A stretch of DNA of 64,000 bases from Pelobates cultripes. Taxonomy: Eukaryota > Chordata > Amphibia > Anura > Pelobatidae. Numbering within the stretch: the first letter of the stretch is position 1; every line of letters starts with the position of its first letter. Where the stretch lies: assembly GCA_933207985.1 (NCBI GenBank), contig OW240914.1:202716395-202780394 (forward strand). The letters run 5' to 3'. Positions 1-10,944 of this stretch are shown here, one piece after another. A program made the translations under genes and the position numbers. The notes below the pieces were generated by a model that was not told where the DNA came from, searched no databases, and saw only the letters and a program-made list of their open reading frames with translations.

Positions 1-300
1 AGAGAGCAGAGCAGGCTTTCAGGGCAAAACAATTTGGGGCTACAGGCAGGGCTATATTTGCCTAAGTGCCCAGGCAAGTGACTTGTTTGCCTCACATCCT
101 GGGGGGAGCAAGAGGTGGCCTTCTGGCTCAAAGTGTAGAGGGGTGGCAAGGGAGCGCAGCCCCTTGAGCTCTTCCTGCTCCCTCACGCGCCATTCTATGA
201 TGCCGGGAGCTGGCATATCACGCCACTCTGGCCCTGGCGGTGCGCGAGGGAGCAGAGTAGGAAGAACTAAGTTCCCTCGCCACCTCCATTAAACGCCTAC
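1..300. repeat. GC-rich repeat fragment (possible hAT piece)
   Basis: A GC-rich, gene-like composition without an exon. From about position 45 it reads like the start of an element beginning CAGGGCTATATTTGCC, followed by palindrome-prone text in which 'gcgcgagggagca' and 'tgctccctcacgcgc' face each other. Similar 'gcgcgagggagtgg...ctccctcgcgtg' text recurs inside the hAT element at 47430-48633. No target duplication was found, so the family is a guess. Confidence 0.3.
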
Positions 301-975
301 CTTGTGGATCTCATCAGCGTGGCATCGGTTCTGGTCTGTAACTTGTTTGTCTTCACCACAATCATCCTGGTACCTAGCCATATCCTCTCAGTAGGACTTC
401 ACCTTGCAGGCCAAAATTGCCCATCACTTGTGACTTACTAGGCTTGGACAAAAGTGAACAGTGGGTTCTGCCTTTTGTCAACTTTTGTAAACCTCAGGAT
501 GTTCCATACTTCAGCTTGTCCTTTTTTGTCTTATGTTATCTTTGTATTTTGTTGACTTTCCATACATTTCCAAAAGAGTCCTGATCAGTATTTTATAAAG
601 TATATATCTTTGTAAAATACTGAAAAGTGGAACATCCGCTTCAGTCCTACTCTGCTGAATGAATATCTCCTTACACAATGAACTGTATAATTCATTATTC
701 TGTACTTAAAGTTTTATTTTAACTTAATGTGAACCTGTTCACTTGAACAATTCATGAACCCTGCATCATATACATTCTGCATACTGCAGAGTAGCTAGTT
801 ATGCAATTTGCATCCAGGATGGTGCATCTGGTAAACCTGTGACAGTCTGACACATTTGCACAGGGTAGGTGGGGGTACACTGACATGACAATGTAATTCA
901 TGCAGACATATAGCCTACTTGTCATATTTCATTCTGCATATATTGGTTCATGGTTCTGGAGTTTGTAGAACGGAG
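301..975. other. AT-rich non-coding DNA
   Basis: No open frame, tandem repeat or transposon terminus is recognisable. It is ordinary AT-rich vertebrate non-coding sequence. Confidence 0.5.
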
Positions 976-1314
976 TTAAAGGAACAGTTTAAACACTATA
1001 ACAACTTCATTGAAATAAAGTTGTTATGGTGCCAGGAGATCTCTGGCCCTGGTTCACCTCAAGTGGTTAAAATGTTCTAGTCTTGAATCTCACTGCCTGT
1101 CTGTCCTTCTGTTTTCTAAACATTTTTAAACTAGAAAGCTCTTGCAGAACTGGGCAGCATGGCTGGAAGCGGTCCAATCATTGGCTCCCCATTCATAAAA
1201 TTGGCTTGAGAAGAAATTTACATTTTTCAAGCCAGTTTTATGAATGGGAATTCACTGATTTGATGAGAGCATAACTTATATGAAGTTGTTATGGTGCCTA
1301 TAGCGTTCCTTTAA
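976..1314. mobile_element. Kolobok/T2-type MITE, TTAA target
   Basis: The element is bracketed by TTAA at 976-979 and 1311-1314. Its termini are inverted: TTAAAGGAACA at the left and TGTTCCTTTAA-like (gcgttcctttaa) at the right. Subterminal 'aacaacttcat...gttgttatggtgcc' text is also mirrored at both ends. A second stem lies inside at about 1190-1250, where 'cattcataaaattggcttga' faces 'tcaagccagttttatgaatg'. TTAAAGGRR termini with TTAA target sites are the hallmark of the T2/Kolobok MITEs known from Xenopus. No coding capacity. Confidence 0.75.
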
Positions 1315-2182
1315 GAAAAAAAACATAGCAAAACATGCACAGGTATATTAATTGATCATAAAAAAACATGCAAACAAAAACAGTGTTCTGGCATCATTTC
1401 ACAGTAAAATATCAGACCATTTTAGCATGGTTTGAAAACTTATGCACAGCGTTTGCGCATCTCATCTCCTGCAGCAGAAGAAGAAGACGTAAATCTCTTT
1501 AGAGTAAAGTATGGCCAATACAAGGTCCTGCATCATTCTGCCTTGCTGTATAGCGCTAACCAGCTTCTGTTACTCAGATTGGATGTGGCAGGTGCCACCT
1601 AAGGACCAAGGTTGTCAAAATGTGTTACAACAGTTTGACATTTTACTCTGGTACAGTGCTGAGGCAATACTGGCACTATAACCACTACAGCAGGATTTAC
1701 TGGTTATGGTGCTTGGCGTATTCTTTTTGCTGCTTCAAAAAATAATGGTTTGATGGTTGAACTTGCAAGAGTGTACCTGATGTCTTCTACTTACTTTGCA
1801 TGATAACCAGAATACAAGTTTATAACTTTTCAATAATTTATTTACACGAATACCACCAGTATGTGCCACTGCTGGCCCTGACAACAACACTGAGTGATAA
1901 TGGTTACTGGGTCCACAGAATTACTATGCTATCAGTTTCAAACATTACAAAGAAAGTTCTGTGCATGCTCTGAAGGCAAATTTTAACCTTTAATATTTTG
2001 AAGTCTATCCAACATTTAGTGCTGCAATTTACCAAAGTACATACCTTGGTTTGTCCTCTGTATTTCTGCCAAGTGTGGTAATTTTTCACTTTTTTTTAAT
2101 GTAGGTTTTGCTTCTTTAAAGTAGAAGTTCCATGAGGAAAATATGTTTTATGCTAGTTTACAAAATGACCTACTGTCTGATA
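1315..2182. other. Non-coding DNA with a degraded T2-like remnant
   Basis: No gene is visible. At about 1665-1730 the text 'ctggcactataaccactacag...ctggttatggtgcttgg' is a worn copy of the subterminal hairpin of the T2-type elements in this window. The rest is AT-rich and unassigned. Confidence 0.4.
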
Positions 2183-2510
2183 TTAAAGGACCACTTTCCC
2201 GCAAAGAAGTGGTCTGGGTCCTTTTAGTTTTAACCCCACAATATACAATATTGCAGTTTTGTAGACATTACAATGTTTCCACTGCAGGGCTAATACAACT
2301 CTGGTGGCTGTCTTCCTGACAGCCACTATAGACGCTTCCCGAGTCCAACTTGGATCACAATCAAATGCTGCTTCTAGGTGCACACTGTTGATTTGCTACA
2401 CATGTACATTAGCCTCCCAATGCTTCCCTATGGGGTGTATTGGATTGGCTGAGAACACTACACCGTTCCTTTTACTTCCTAGTTGCTCAGCTCAGTGGAG
2501 CTAAACTCAA
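2183..2510 (+). mobile_element. T2-type composite hairpin element (right end unclear)
   Basis: It opens with TTAAAGGACCACTTT and immediately folds back on 'aagaagtggtctgggtcc'. A hairpin around 'gttttaacccc' and 'aatattgcagtttt' follows, then 'ggtggctgtcttcctgacagccact'. The same order of hairpins occurs at 34699-35130 and 47586-47950, and in reverse at about 5530-5915 and 41300-41455. The 3' boundary is not supported by a matching TTAA. Confidence 0.5.
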
Positions 2511-2849
2511 GAGACAGGCAATAGCTCAGAGCACCTGCCTTGCAAAGACTTCTCACTCAGTTGCATTGGGAAGTCTGTGATTGAACAGCCACAGAAGGGA
2601 ATGGCTTACAAAGGCTTTAGTCAAGAGATCCGCAGCTTTTGTAAGATGTTTTTAGATATACCTCCAGTGAAACAAATGCATAAATAAATGCATGCATGTG
2701 TTAATTGTGGATATATCAAATAAATAGTTCATTTTTGTATTTGGACATTGGACTTTTTCTTTGCTAAGAATGTAATAAGAAGGTGAGAAGTCACATGCAT
2801 GCATATTTACTCTCTGTTTTGCTAGGTCCACCGTTCTTATATACAGAGG
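2511..2849. other. Non-coding DNA, nothing recognised
   Basis: AT-rich text with no repeat, ORF or terminus that I can identify. Confidence 0.4.
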
Positions 2850-4070
2850 AGATATAAATCCAACGCTCTAATCAGGCTGCCAGTTTAAGGAACCTGCCTG
2901 GAGCACTGGTGAATCAAGGGGGGAGGGGGCAGCAACAGGGCAATTGACCCCCTCTCCCCCTTGAGGCTCTCCCTTGCCGGCTACTGCAGGGCTAGCGCTA
3001 TCCAAGCACTAGCCCTGCAATGTGCCTTCACGGCACCGTGCTGGCAACCGGTAGGGAAGGGAGAGAGGACCCAGGAGCTCAGCCTGCAGCACCTCCAGGT
3101 ACTTCTCTCGCGAGCACGGAGCGTTGCCACGGTTACAATGGCAAAGGTCCGGATCTCACGAGAATGAACTCTATCCCTGGAGCTGCGGGCTAGAGTTTAC
3201 TCTCACCACTGGGACCACCAGAGATTGAGATATGCCCCCCTCCTCCCTCAGTAAAGGTAAGAAGGGGTGGGGGACATGAAGTATATTTATTTGTATCGAA
3301 TTTAAAAAAATCTATATTATAAAAAAGCCTCCCTACCCTCCTCACCACACACCCTACACATTCACACACTGCCCCCATACATACACTGCCCCTACATACA
3401 CATACACAGCCCCCATACACACATTGCCCCCCACACACCCTACACATTCACACACCCTACACATTCACACACTGCCCCCATACACACACACTACACCCAC
3501 ATACACATACACTGCCCCATACACACACTGCCCCACATACACACATACACTATCCCCATATACACACTGTCCCATACACATTTCCCCACACATACACTGC
3601 CCCCATACACACATTGCCCACCCCACACATATACACTGCCCCTCCATACACACATTGCCACACACACACATACACTGCACCCATACACACATTTCCCCAC
3701 ACACACATACACTGCCCCATACACACATTGTCTCAGACACACATTGATACACACACACACTGCCCCACACATACACTGTCAAACACACACACACCCTGCA
3801 ACCTTCACACACACACTGCTCACACACTACACCCCCCACACACACTGAACCTTTCACACACACTGCACCCCTCACACACAACACTGCTCCTATGCCCTAC
3901 TACAGACCCATATCCCAGCAGACCCCAGGTAAGTTGTCAAACTGTTCTTAAACGGTTTGATTACTTACTCTTGGAGATGGTCCTGGCACTCCTGGCACCA
4001 TAACCACTACACAGAGCTGTAGTGGTTATTGTGATTTGATTATTTATTTAAATAACCTACAAGTGCCCCT
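2850..4070. repeat. Composite repeat: GC-palindrome module plus CA minisatellite
   Basis: Three parts occur in fixed order. First is a GC-rich block (about 2930-3200) with 'tctctcgcgag' and two inverted 'actcta' arms. Second is a short block 'gggaccaccag' and 'ggtaagaaggggtggggg' (3206-3275). Third is an A-rich spacer followed by a CA-rich minisatellite. The same order, sometimes in reverse, occurs inside the hAT elements at 5069-6966, 7829-12797 and 47430-48633 and the MITE at 30444-31117. At the 3' side a T2-like hairpin (about 3985-4045, 'ggcaccataaccactaca...tgtagtggttattg') follows. I could not find flanking target duplications, so this may be a truncated hAT element. Confidence 0.45.
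3340..3890. repeat. CA-rich minisatellite
   Basis: Imperfect tandem units built on 'cccatacacacactgcc' and 'catacacatacactg' run for about 550 bp. Long open frames on both strands here are artefacts of the repeat and encode only Thr/His or Cys/Val repeats. Confidence 0.85.
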
Positions 4071-5060
4071 CCCGAGATCAGGCTCTGGATCTGCCCCTGG
4101 CCTGGAGTCTTCAGTTCACAATTACCTCTTTGTTTGTCTGCACTGCGTGGCTCAGAGGAGGAGTTGATGAACAAGAGGAACTCTAATTTTAGTACTTTTA
4201 GCAATGGCACTCTTCAGGCAGCCATGAATCTATGGTGAGTACTTACTGTGAGAGGGTGGTTGCATTTCTACTAAACCACAGCAGGCCCACCAGCACTTTA
4301 AGCTTTCAGTCCCATTGAGTCATTTTGGTTCTTGCTGAGAGTCATTTAAGTGTGGATCATGCTGTTGGGCCGCTGTCTGAGTCCCGTGCTTTGGGATGCT
4401 CCCTATAGCGTCTTGGTAGATAATCCGACTTTGCTTATATAAATGTGGGAAGGTAGAGTGGAAGAAATGGTACAGAGTTGTTGGATCAGGTGATAAGTGT
4501 CCCCAGATAGACAGACCTGTCTTCCTTGCTTGTATACATTATACTCTGGCTCTAGCAGAGAATGTTCGCATATATTAATCACTATAACGGCTCGTTCCAA
4601 CCTTGACACTCAGTAGCTACTGTAAGTTGTCGCTATTAACAGCAGTTGTCAGTTAGTAGCAGCTACTAATTATCAACTGGATTCCAACCCTGTCACTTTT
4701 ATTGTAGATTAGCCACTCATTGATAAAGTACAGAAGCACATGCTGTGTAAATTGTCCCCATAGCGACCACAACTTGCTGGTAAATAAGGCCTAAATAACC
4801 TTGTGATTGGTCGTAGCAGGAGATTGCAACAGTTTAAACAATGTATTAAAGTGTGATTATTAACAATGCCAGATATATTTCTATGCAACCTTTCAGATTA
4901 ATTTCTGCCAAGTGAATTGCTCATTCACATGACACATGCACTTGACTTATATGAAGAATCATTTAATATTTACATGATGTGCTTGGCCTTATCTTTAATT
5001 CCATTACTGTTCAATATGGTTTTTTTTAATGTGCTTTACTGTTTCAATGCAATGCCATAA
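4071..5060. other. Non-coding DNA
   Basis: No gene or recognised repeat. Moderately AT-rich, with no long open frame of biased composition. Confidence 0.4.
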
Positions 5061-5529
5061 CTAACAGACAGGGCCGGACTGGGAGAAAAATTCGGCCCGG
5101 GCATTTTTTTAACACAGCGGCCCACTAAAAAGGGGGCGGGGCAGAGGAGGTGTGTTTTGTCATCACCAATGACAAACACACCCTTCTCTCAAAGTGAGCA
5201 TGTTGGTTCAATGCTCTTCCAGGGCAGACCATGCGCAGAGCTCTGCTGAAGAGCTCTAGCATGAGAAAAAAGTCCTGTATTTGTTCTGCACAGTGCAAGC
5301 AAAATTAATAACATGCTTGCACTGTGTTTCCTTGCAACTTGTCTCTGGTGTCTTTATAAATGGATACCAGGAGACAAAAGGCCAGGAAAGAGTATTGTGC
5401 ATGTGTTTGGAGCCTGCTTGTGGTATTGCGTGTGTGTGGAGTGAGCTGGTCGTGGTGTGGTATTGTGTAATAAGGTCGGTTTTAGTCGTGTTGTGTTTGT
5501 GGTGTAATGTGATGCATATGTGGCTCAGG

Positions 5530-5915
5530 GACCCCCTCCCGCCCGGCTCTGGGAAGGGGTTAAAACTTACCTTTTTCCAGCGCCGTGTGGGGAGCTCTCC
5601 TCCTCCGATGCGCACGCGCGGCAAGAGCTGCGCGCGCATTCAGCCGGTCGCATAAGAAAGCATTTATAATGCTTTCCTATGGACGCTTGCGTGCTCTCAC
5701 TGTGATTTTCACAGTGAAAAGCACGCAAACGCCTCTAGCGGCTGTCAATGAGACAGCTGCTAGAGGCTTTGGGGGAAGGCTTAACCCATTGATAAACATA
5801 GCAGTTTCTCTAAAACTGCTATGTTTATAAAACAATGGGTTAACCCTAGAAGGACCTGGCACCAAGACCACTTCATTAAGCTGAAGTGGTCTGGGTGGCT
5901 AGAGTGGTCCTTTAA
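5530..5915 (-). mobile_element. T2-type composite hairpin block nested in hAT element A
   Basis: Read on the minus strand it starts TTAAAGGACCACTC and runs through four consecutive hairpins: 'ccacttcagct/agctgaagtgg'-type arms, 'aaacatagcagttt/aaactgctatgttt', 'ctagcagctgtc/gacagccgctag' and 'cactgtgaaaatcacagtg'. A CpG-rich tail with 'gcgcacgcgcggc' follows. Positions 47586-47950 have the same order in the opposite orientation. Confidence 0.6.
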
Positions 5916-5921
5916 GAGTGT

Positions 5922-5924
<3 letters not shown>

Positions 5925-5962
<38 letters not shown>

Positions 5963-6435
5963 TTGGAAGTATTGTGTATGTGTGTGGTGCAGTGTGTTGG
6001 GGGGGTTCTGTGTGTATGTGAGGGGTGCAGTATGTGTGTGTGTAAGGGTGCGGTGTGTGTGTGAGGGGTGCGGTGTGTGTGAGAGTGCCGTGTGAGAGTG
6101 CCGTGTGTGAGTGATGGGTGTGAGAGTGCCGTGTGTGAGTGATGGGTGTGAGAGACTGCTGTGTGAGAGTGCTCTGTGAGAGTGCTGTGAGTGTGATGGG
6201 TGTGAGAGTGCTGTGTGAGAGAATGCTGTGTGTGTGTGAGAGTGCTCTGTGAGAGTGCTGTGAGAGAGTGCTGTGTGTGATGGGTGTGAGAGTGCTGTGT
6301 GAGAGAGTGCTGTGTGTGATGGGTGTGAGAGAGTGCTGTGTGTGATGGGTGTGAGAGTGCTGTGGGAGAGAGTGCTGTGGGAGAGAGTGCTGTGTGTGAT
6401 GGGTGTGAGAGTGCTGTATAAATGTTATTGTGTGT
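5925..6435. repeat. TG-rich minisatellite in hAT element A
   Basis: A (TA)n tract at 5937-5961 leads into imperfect units such as 'gtgtgatgggtgtgagagtgct' and 'gtgagagagtgctgt'. Both strands give spurious His/Thr/Ser-rich open frames. Confidence 0.85.
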
Positions 6436-6966
6436 GTGTGTGTAGGGGGGGGGGGTAAATAAAAAAACAAAACAAAACAAAAAAGTCATTATTCTTCCCC
6501 CTCCCCCCCTCCCTTCTTACCTTTAGCCTGGAAGGGAGGGGGGGACCGGCACGCTGGGACTGGGAGGGGGGGTCCGGCACGCGGTGTTCCCTGGTGGTCC
6601 TCGTGGGTGAGTGAACTCTAGCCTGTGAGGCTAGAGTTCACTCTCGCGAGATCCGGTTGTTGCCATGGCAACGTGCCGAATCTCTCGAGAGGAACCCGGC
6701 GGAGCTGCAAGTTAGAGCTCCGCCGGGTCCTCTCTCCAGCCTGGCTGGCTCCATCCCCTCTCTCCCCGCCGGCGGCCGCATGTGGGCCGGTCAGGGAGAT
6801 CCTTGATCTCCCCACCGGCCCGTCGTGGCAAACAGCGGGGCCGGCGCTGGGAGAGTGCCGGCCCTGCATAGACCGGCAAGGGAGATCCTGGGACCTCCCA
6901 TGCCGGCCTCGGCCCCGCGGCCCACCGGGCATTTGCCCGCTGTGCCCGATGGCCAGTCCGGGCCTG

Positions 6967-7142
6967 CTAACAGATATTCTATTAAGGATGTATAGGGCGT
7001 TTGCTATGGTTAACATCTGTGCATCAGGTAAACGGCTTTATGAAATTTAGCAGCAGCTGCTAAACGGTAGCGACATGGGTGGGAAATAGGAAAGTATGTC
7101 ACATATTCAACCGCACATAAAAATGTGGTTAATGGCATTTAC
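6967..7142. other. Short unique spacer
   Basis: This is the interval between hAT element A and an LTR. No feature is recognised beyond the CTAACAGA target duplication at its left edge. Confidence 0.4.
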
Positions 7143-7527
7143 TGTCCTGACAGGAAAAGTTGTGCCGAGCAACATTACCGTCCTGACAGGAAAAGTTGTG
7201 CCGAGCACTGCCGTCAAAGGCCGGTTATAGCCAATCGGATCCAGAGGAGGGGTACTTAAACAGAATTCTCCTCTTGCTCATTGTCCTGTCGTGGTTTCAT
7301 GTGTATGCTTATCCGAGAGTGTGTTCCTGATCTTAATTTTCTAGTATTTGACTTTGGCTTTGTTTTGACTTCCCTGAATTCTGGTATGCTTGACTTTTGG
7401 CTTTCCCTCATCGTTGTGTCTGATTCTGTGTCCCTGACTTCGGCTAGTATTTTAACTATTCTTGGAGACGTTAAGTCCGGCCATTCTAAGGTCCGGTTAT
7501 ACGTTATCCTTAGTCCTAGGTGTGACA
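7143..7527 (+). mobile_element. Probable solo LTR of a Ty3/gypsy-type retrotransposon
   Basis: It begins TGTCCTGACAGG and ends CCTAGGTGTGACA, so it has TG...CA ends. The body has the pyrimidine-rich 'ttgactttggctttg...ttgacttccctg' style typical of gypsy U3/U5 regions in frogs, and no internal coding sequence follows. Near the start a unit of about 37 bp containing 'cctgacaggaaaagttgtgc' is tandemly duplicated. The flanks (catttac and cattaat) are similar but not a clean 5-bp target duplication, so boundaries are tentative. Confidence 0.5.
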
Positions 7528-7820
7528 CATTAATGCGTGCTGGATCAACTTGTACTCCTGACAAAGATTAGTGGCTCCTAGACTGAGTAATGGCAACTAT
7601 TAGCTGCTGCATCGAGACTGACTTTAAGAAGGGCAGTCAGTATTTCAGGGAGTTGATGCGTAACATTAAAAAGTAACAACAACATTGGAAACAAGAGTTG
7701 AAAAAGTTTCACTAGCAAATGCCAGACTATTCCCACTGTGCATAAACCTAGCACCAATGCATGGTGCATTAGACATAAATTTACATTGATAGTAATCACA
7801 TTCTTTTTGTTTTCTTTTTA
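7528..7820. other. Unique spacer
   Basis: No gene or repeat is recognised. The right edge (TTCATAAA, 7821-7828) is the left target duplication of the next hAT element. Confidence 0.4.
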
Positions 7821-8546
7821 TTCATAAACAGGGCCGGACTGGGAAAAAAATTAGGCCCAGGCATTTTTCAATTAGAGCGGCCCCCCCAAAAAGGGGGCGG
7901 GCCAGAGAAAGTGAGCATGTTGGTTCAATGCGCAGAGCCCCGCTGAAGAGCTCCAGCATTAGAAAAAGGCCCTGTATTTGTTCTGCGCAACGCAAGCAAA
8001 TGTAATAACATGCTTGCGCTGTGTTTGCTTTTAAATTGTCTCTGGTGTCTCCACAAGTGGGATACCAGAGGACAAAAGGGCCAGGGAAGTGTATGGTGCA
8101 TGTGTTTGGCGCATGCTTGTGGGATTGCCTGTGTGTAGAGTGTGGTGTGGTATTGTGTAAATAGGTCAATTTTGTGGTGTAATATGTGTGGCTAGGGGCT
8201 GTAGAGAGTGCGTGTATAAGGGCATAGTGTTATAGGGGATGTAGTGAGTGTGTGCATACGGGCGGTAGTGTGTGTATAGGTGACGTAGTGTGTGTCACTT
8301 ATACACACACACTACTGTGTGTAGAGAGGGTGTGTTTAGATAATGTTGTATGTGTTTGCTTACAAGGAATGTAGTGTGTGTGTAGGTGGTGCAGTGTGTG
8401 TGTAAGAGATCTAGTGTGTAAAGGACCCAGAGTGTGTATAGAAGATTGTGTGTGTGTATAGAGGATTAAGAGTGCATATAGGGTAAGGGATCTAGCGTGT
8501 ATCTGGAGCGTAATGTGTGTAGTGGTGCAGTGTGAGGGGTGCTGTA

Positions 8547-8599
<53 letters not shown>

Positions 8600-8603
<4 letters not shown>

Positions 8604-8828
8604 AAAAAAACAGGATGCTTGGCACTCTCCTTTAAGTCATAAGAAAGAACTAATAGCCTGGGTGCTATATCCCAAACGTCAGAAATATACAAAAATCAAA
8701 ACTGAGGATGCACTCACAGGACTTGGTTAAAGTGAAAAAAAGGGACTTTTAATTATTCCATGTGAATGGAAAATTGATTTTTCTGTACATTTCACAAGTC
8801 CTGTGAGTGCATCCTCAGTTTTGATTTT

Positions 8829-8840
<12 letters not shown>
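8600..8840. repeat. Palindromic insert between (TA)n tracts, one arm deleted
   Basis: The left arm reads 'aaaatcaaaactgaggatgc...ggacttggttaaag' and the right arm carries the reverse complement. Part of the right arm (the 'ttaaccaag' side through 'ccatgtgaa') is missing, leaving 'tttcacaagtcctgtgag'. The intact form is at 10945-11210. Confidence 0.7.
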
Positions 8841-8869
<29 letters not shown>

Positions 8870-9009
8870 TTTGGACGTATTGTATGTGTGAGGTGCGCAG
8901 CGTGTTTGTGTAAGAGGGGTGCTGTGTGTGAGGGTGTTTTTATCTGCCGTCACATTCAGGGTTTCTAATTTTATTTGTCTGTTAACTCACTGAGGGTTTT
9001 TTTTATATA

Positions 9010-9809
9010 ATATATGTGCTGTATATGTGTGGGAGTGAGGGTGCTGTCTGTCTGAGGGTGTTGTGTGTGTGTCTGGGGGTGCGCTGTGTGTGTCTGGGGG
9101 TGCGCTGTGTGTGTCTGTGGGGTGCTGTGTGTGTCTGTGGGGTGCTGTGTGTGTCTGGGTGCTGTGTGTGTCTGTGGGGTGCTGTGTGTGTGTGTGTGTG
9201 TCTGGGGCTGTGTGTCTGTGGGGTGCTGTGTGTGTCGGGGTGCTGTGTGTGTCACTAGATTGCTGTGTCTGTGGGGTGCTGTGTGTGTGTCTGTGGGGTG
9301 CTGTATTGTGTCTGGGTGCTGTGTGTGTGTGTCCTGTGGGGGTTATGTGTGTGTCTGGGTGCTGTGTGTGTCTGTGGGGTGCTGTGTGTGTGTCTAGGGG
9401 GTGCTGTGTGTGTCTAGGGGGTGCTGTGTGTGTGTCTGGGGGTGCTGTGTGTGTGTCTGGAGTTGCTGTGTCTGGGTGCTGTGTGTGTCTGGGGGTGCGC
9501 TGTGTGTGTCTAGGGGTGCGCTGTGTGTGTCTAGGGGTGCGCTGTGTGTGTCTGTGGGGTGCTGTCTGTGTCTGTGGGATGCTGTGTGTGTCTGGGTGCT
9601 GTGTGTGTGTGTCTGGGTTGCTGTGTGTGTGTCTGGGTGCTGTGTGTGTGTCTGGGGTTGCTGTGTGTGTGTCTGGGGTTGCTGTGTGTGTCTGGGGTTG
9701 CTGTGTGTGTGTGTCTGGAGGTGCTGTGTGTCTCTGGAGGTGCTGTGTGTCTCTGGAGGTGCTGTGTGTGTGTCTGGGGGTGCTGTGTGTGTCTGAGGGT
9801 GCTGTGTGT
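9010..9809. repeat. TG minisatellite, units about 19 bp
   Basis: Tandem imperfect copies of 'gtgctgtgtgtgtctgggg' run into the scaffold gap. All long open frames here are repeat artefacts. Confidence 0.9.
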
Positions 9810-9909
9810 NNNNNNNNNNNNNNNNNNNNNNNNNNNNNNNNNNNNNNNNNNNNNNNNNNNNNNNNNNNNNNNNNNNNNNNNNNNNNNNNNNNNNNNNNNN
9901 NNNNNNNNN
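9810..9909. other. Assembly gap of 100 N
   Basis: Exactly 100 undetermined bases, which is the conventional placeholder for a gap of unknown size. It lies inside the minisatellite, where assembly commonly fails. Confidence 0.98.
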
Positions 9910-10041
9910 GATCTTCCCTACAACATCGGGTGAATGCTGGAAGTGCAATTATAACATAATATATAAAAGAAAAAAAAATAAATAAAAAGGGAAGAAAAGA
10001 AATCTACAATAACAACACGCAAGGGGGTTAGCAGTACGATA

Positions 10042-10165
10042 TGGTCTAAGGAGGCTAAAGAAGCCTTTGAAACTCTCAAACAGCGGTTTGCCTCCGCCGA
10101 CATTTTGATACATCCTGACACCAGTAAACCTTTCATACTGGAAGTTGATACATCAGAGACAGGGG
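10042..10165 (+). pseudogene. Ty3/gypsy pol fragment (end of RT, start of RNase H)
   Basis: The frame starting at 10042 reads an uninterrupted 41-residue stretch with the order expected at the RT/RNase H junction of gypsy Pol: 'EAFETLKQRFASADIL', then 'HPDTSKPFILEVDTSETGA'. The family normally has 'F..LK..F..AP.L..PD...PF.LE.DAS..G', and the aspartate of 'EVD' is the first RNase H carboxylate. The frame is cut exactly where the hAT terminus begins (10166). Upstream (9910-10041) is A-rich text of no recognised origin. It is a fragment only, with no start, stop or LTR. Confidence 0.75.
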
Positions 10166-10887
10166 CAGGGCCGGACTGGGAAAAAAATTAGGCCCAGGCA
10201 TTTTTCAATTAGAGCGGCCCCCCAAAAAGGGGGCGGGCCAGAGAAAGTGAGCATGTTGGTTCAATGCGCAGAGCCCCGCTGAAGAGCTCCAGCATTAGAA
10301 AAAGGCCCTGTATTTGTTCTGCACAACGCAAGCAAATGTAATAACATGCTTGCGCTGTGTTTGCTTTTAAATTGTCTCTGGTGTCTCCACAAGTGGGATA
10401 CCAGAGGACAAAAGGGCCAGGAAAGTGTATGGTGCATGTGTTTGGCACATGCTTGTGGGATTGCCTGTGTGTAGAGTGTGGTGTGGTATTGTGTAAATAG
10501 GTCAATTTTGTGGTGTAATATGTGTGGCTAGGGGCTGTAGAGAGTGCGTGTATAAGGGCATAGTGTTATAGGGGATGTAGCGAGTGTGTGCATACGGGCA
10601 GTAGTGTGTGTGTATAGGTGATGTAGTGTGTGTCACTTATACACACACACTACTGTGTGTGTGTTTAGATAATGTTGTATGTGTTTGCTTACAAGGAATG
10701 TAGTGTGTGTGTAGGTGGTGCAGTGTGTGTGTAAGAGATCTAGTGTGTAAAGGACCCAGAGTGTGTATAGAAGATTGTGTGTGTGTGTGTGTGTGTGTGT
10801 AGAGGATTAAGAGTGCATATAGGGTAAGGGATCTAGCGTGTATCTGAAGCGTAATGTGTGTAGTGGTGCAGTGTGAGGGGTGCTGTA

Positions 10888-10944
<57 letters not shown>

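Larger units (their letters stand above)
5069..6966. mobile_element. Non-autonomous hAT element A, complete
   Basis: The 8-bp duplication CTAACAGA flanks it exactly, at 5061-5068 and 6967-6974. The termini are CAGGGCCGGACTGG at the left and CCAGTCCGGGCCTG at the right, an inverted pair differing at one base. An 8-bp duplication plus CAG-starting inverted repeats identifies the hAT superfamily. There is no transposase. The interior holds a reversed T2-like hairpin block (about 5530-5915), a TG minisatellite (about 5925-6435) and a GC-rich palindromic block (about 6600-6966). Elements at 7829-12797 and 58318-60423 share its termini. Confidence 0.9.
7829..9809. mobile_element. hAT element B, copy 1 (left part, truncated by gap)
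   Basis: It starts with the CAGGGCCGGACTGG terminus directly after TTCATAAA. It contains TG-rich short repeats, (TA)n tracts at about 8571-8600 and 8833-8862 flanking a palindromic insert, and then the minisatellite that runs into the N gap. Relative to copy 2 it lacks about 45 bp of the right palindrome arm near 8797. Confidence 0.75.

Noticed and set aside
3424..4003. Long open frames rich in His/Thr/Pro or Cys/Val
   Set aside because: They are translations of the CA minisatellite in several frames on both strands; no start context, domain or splice signal supports a protein.
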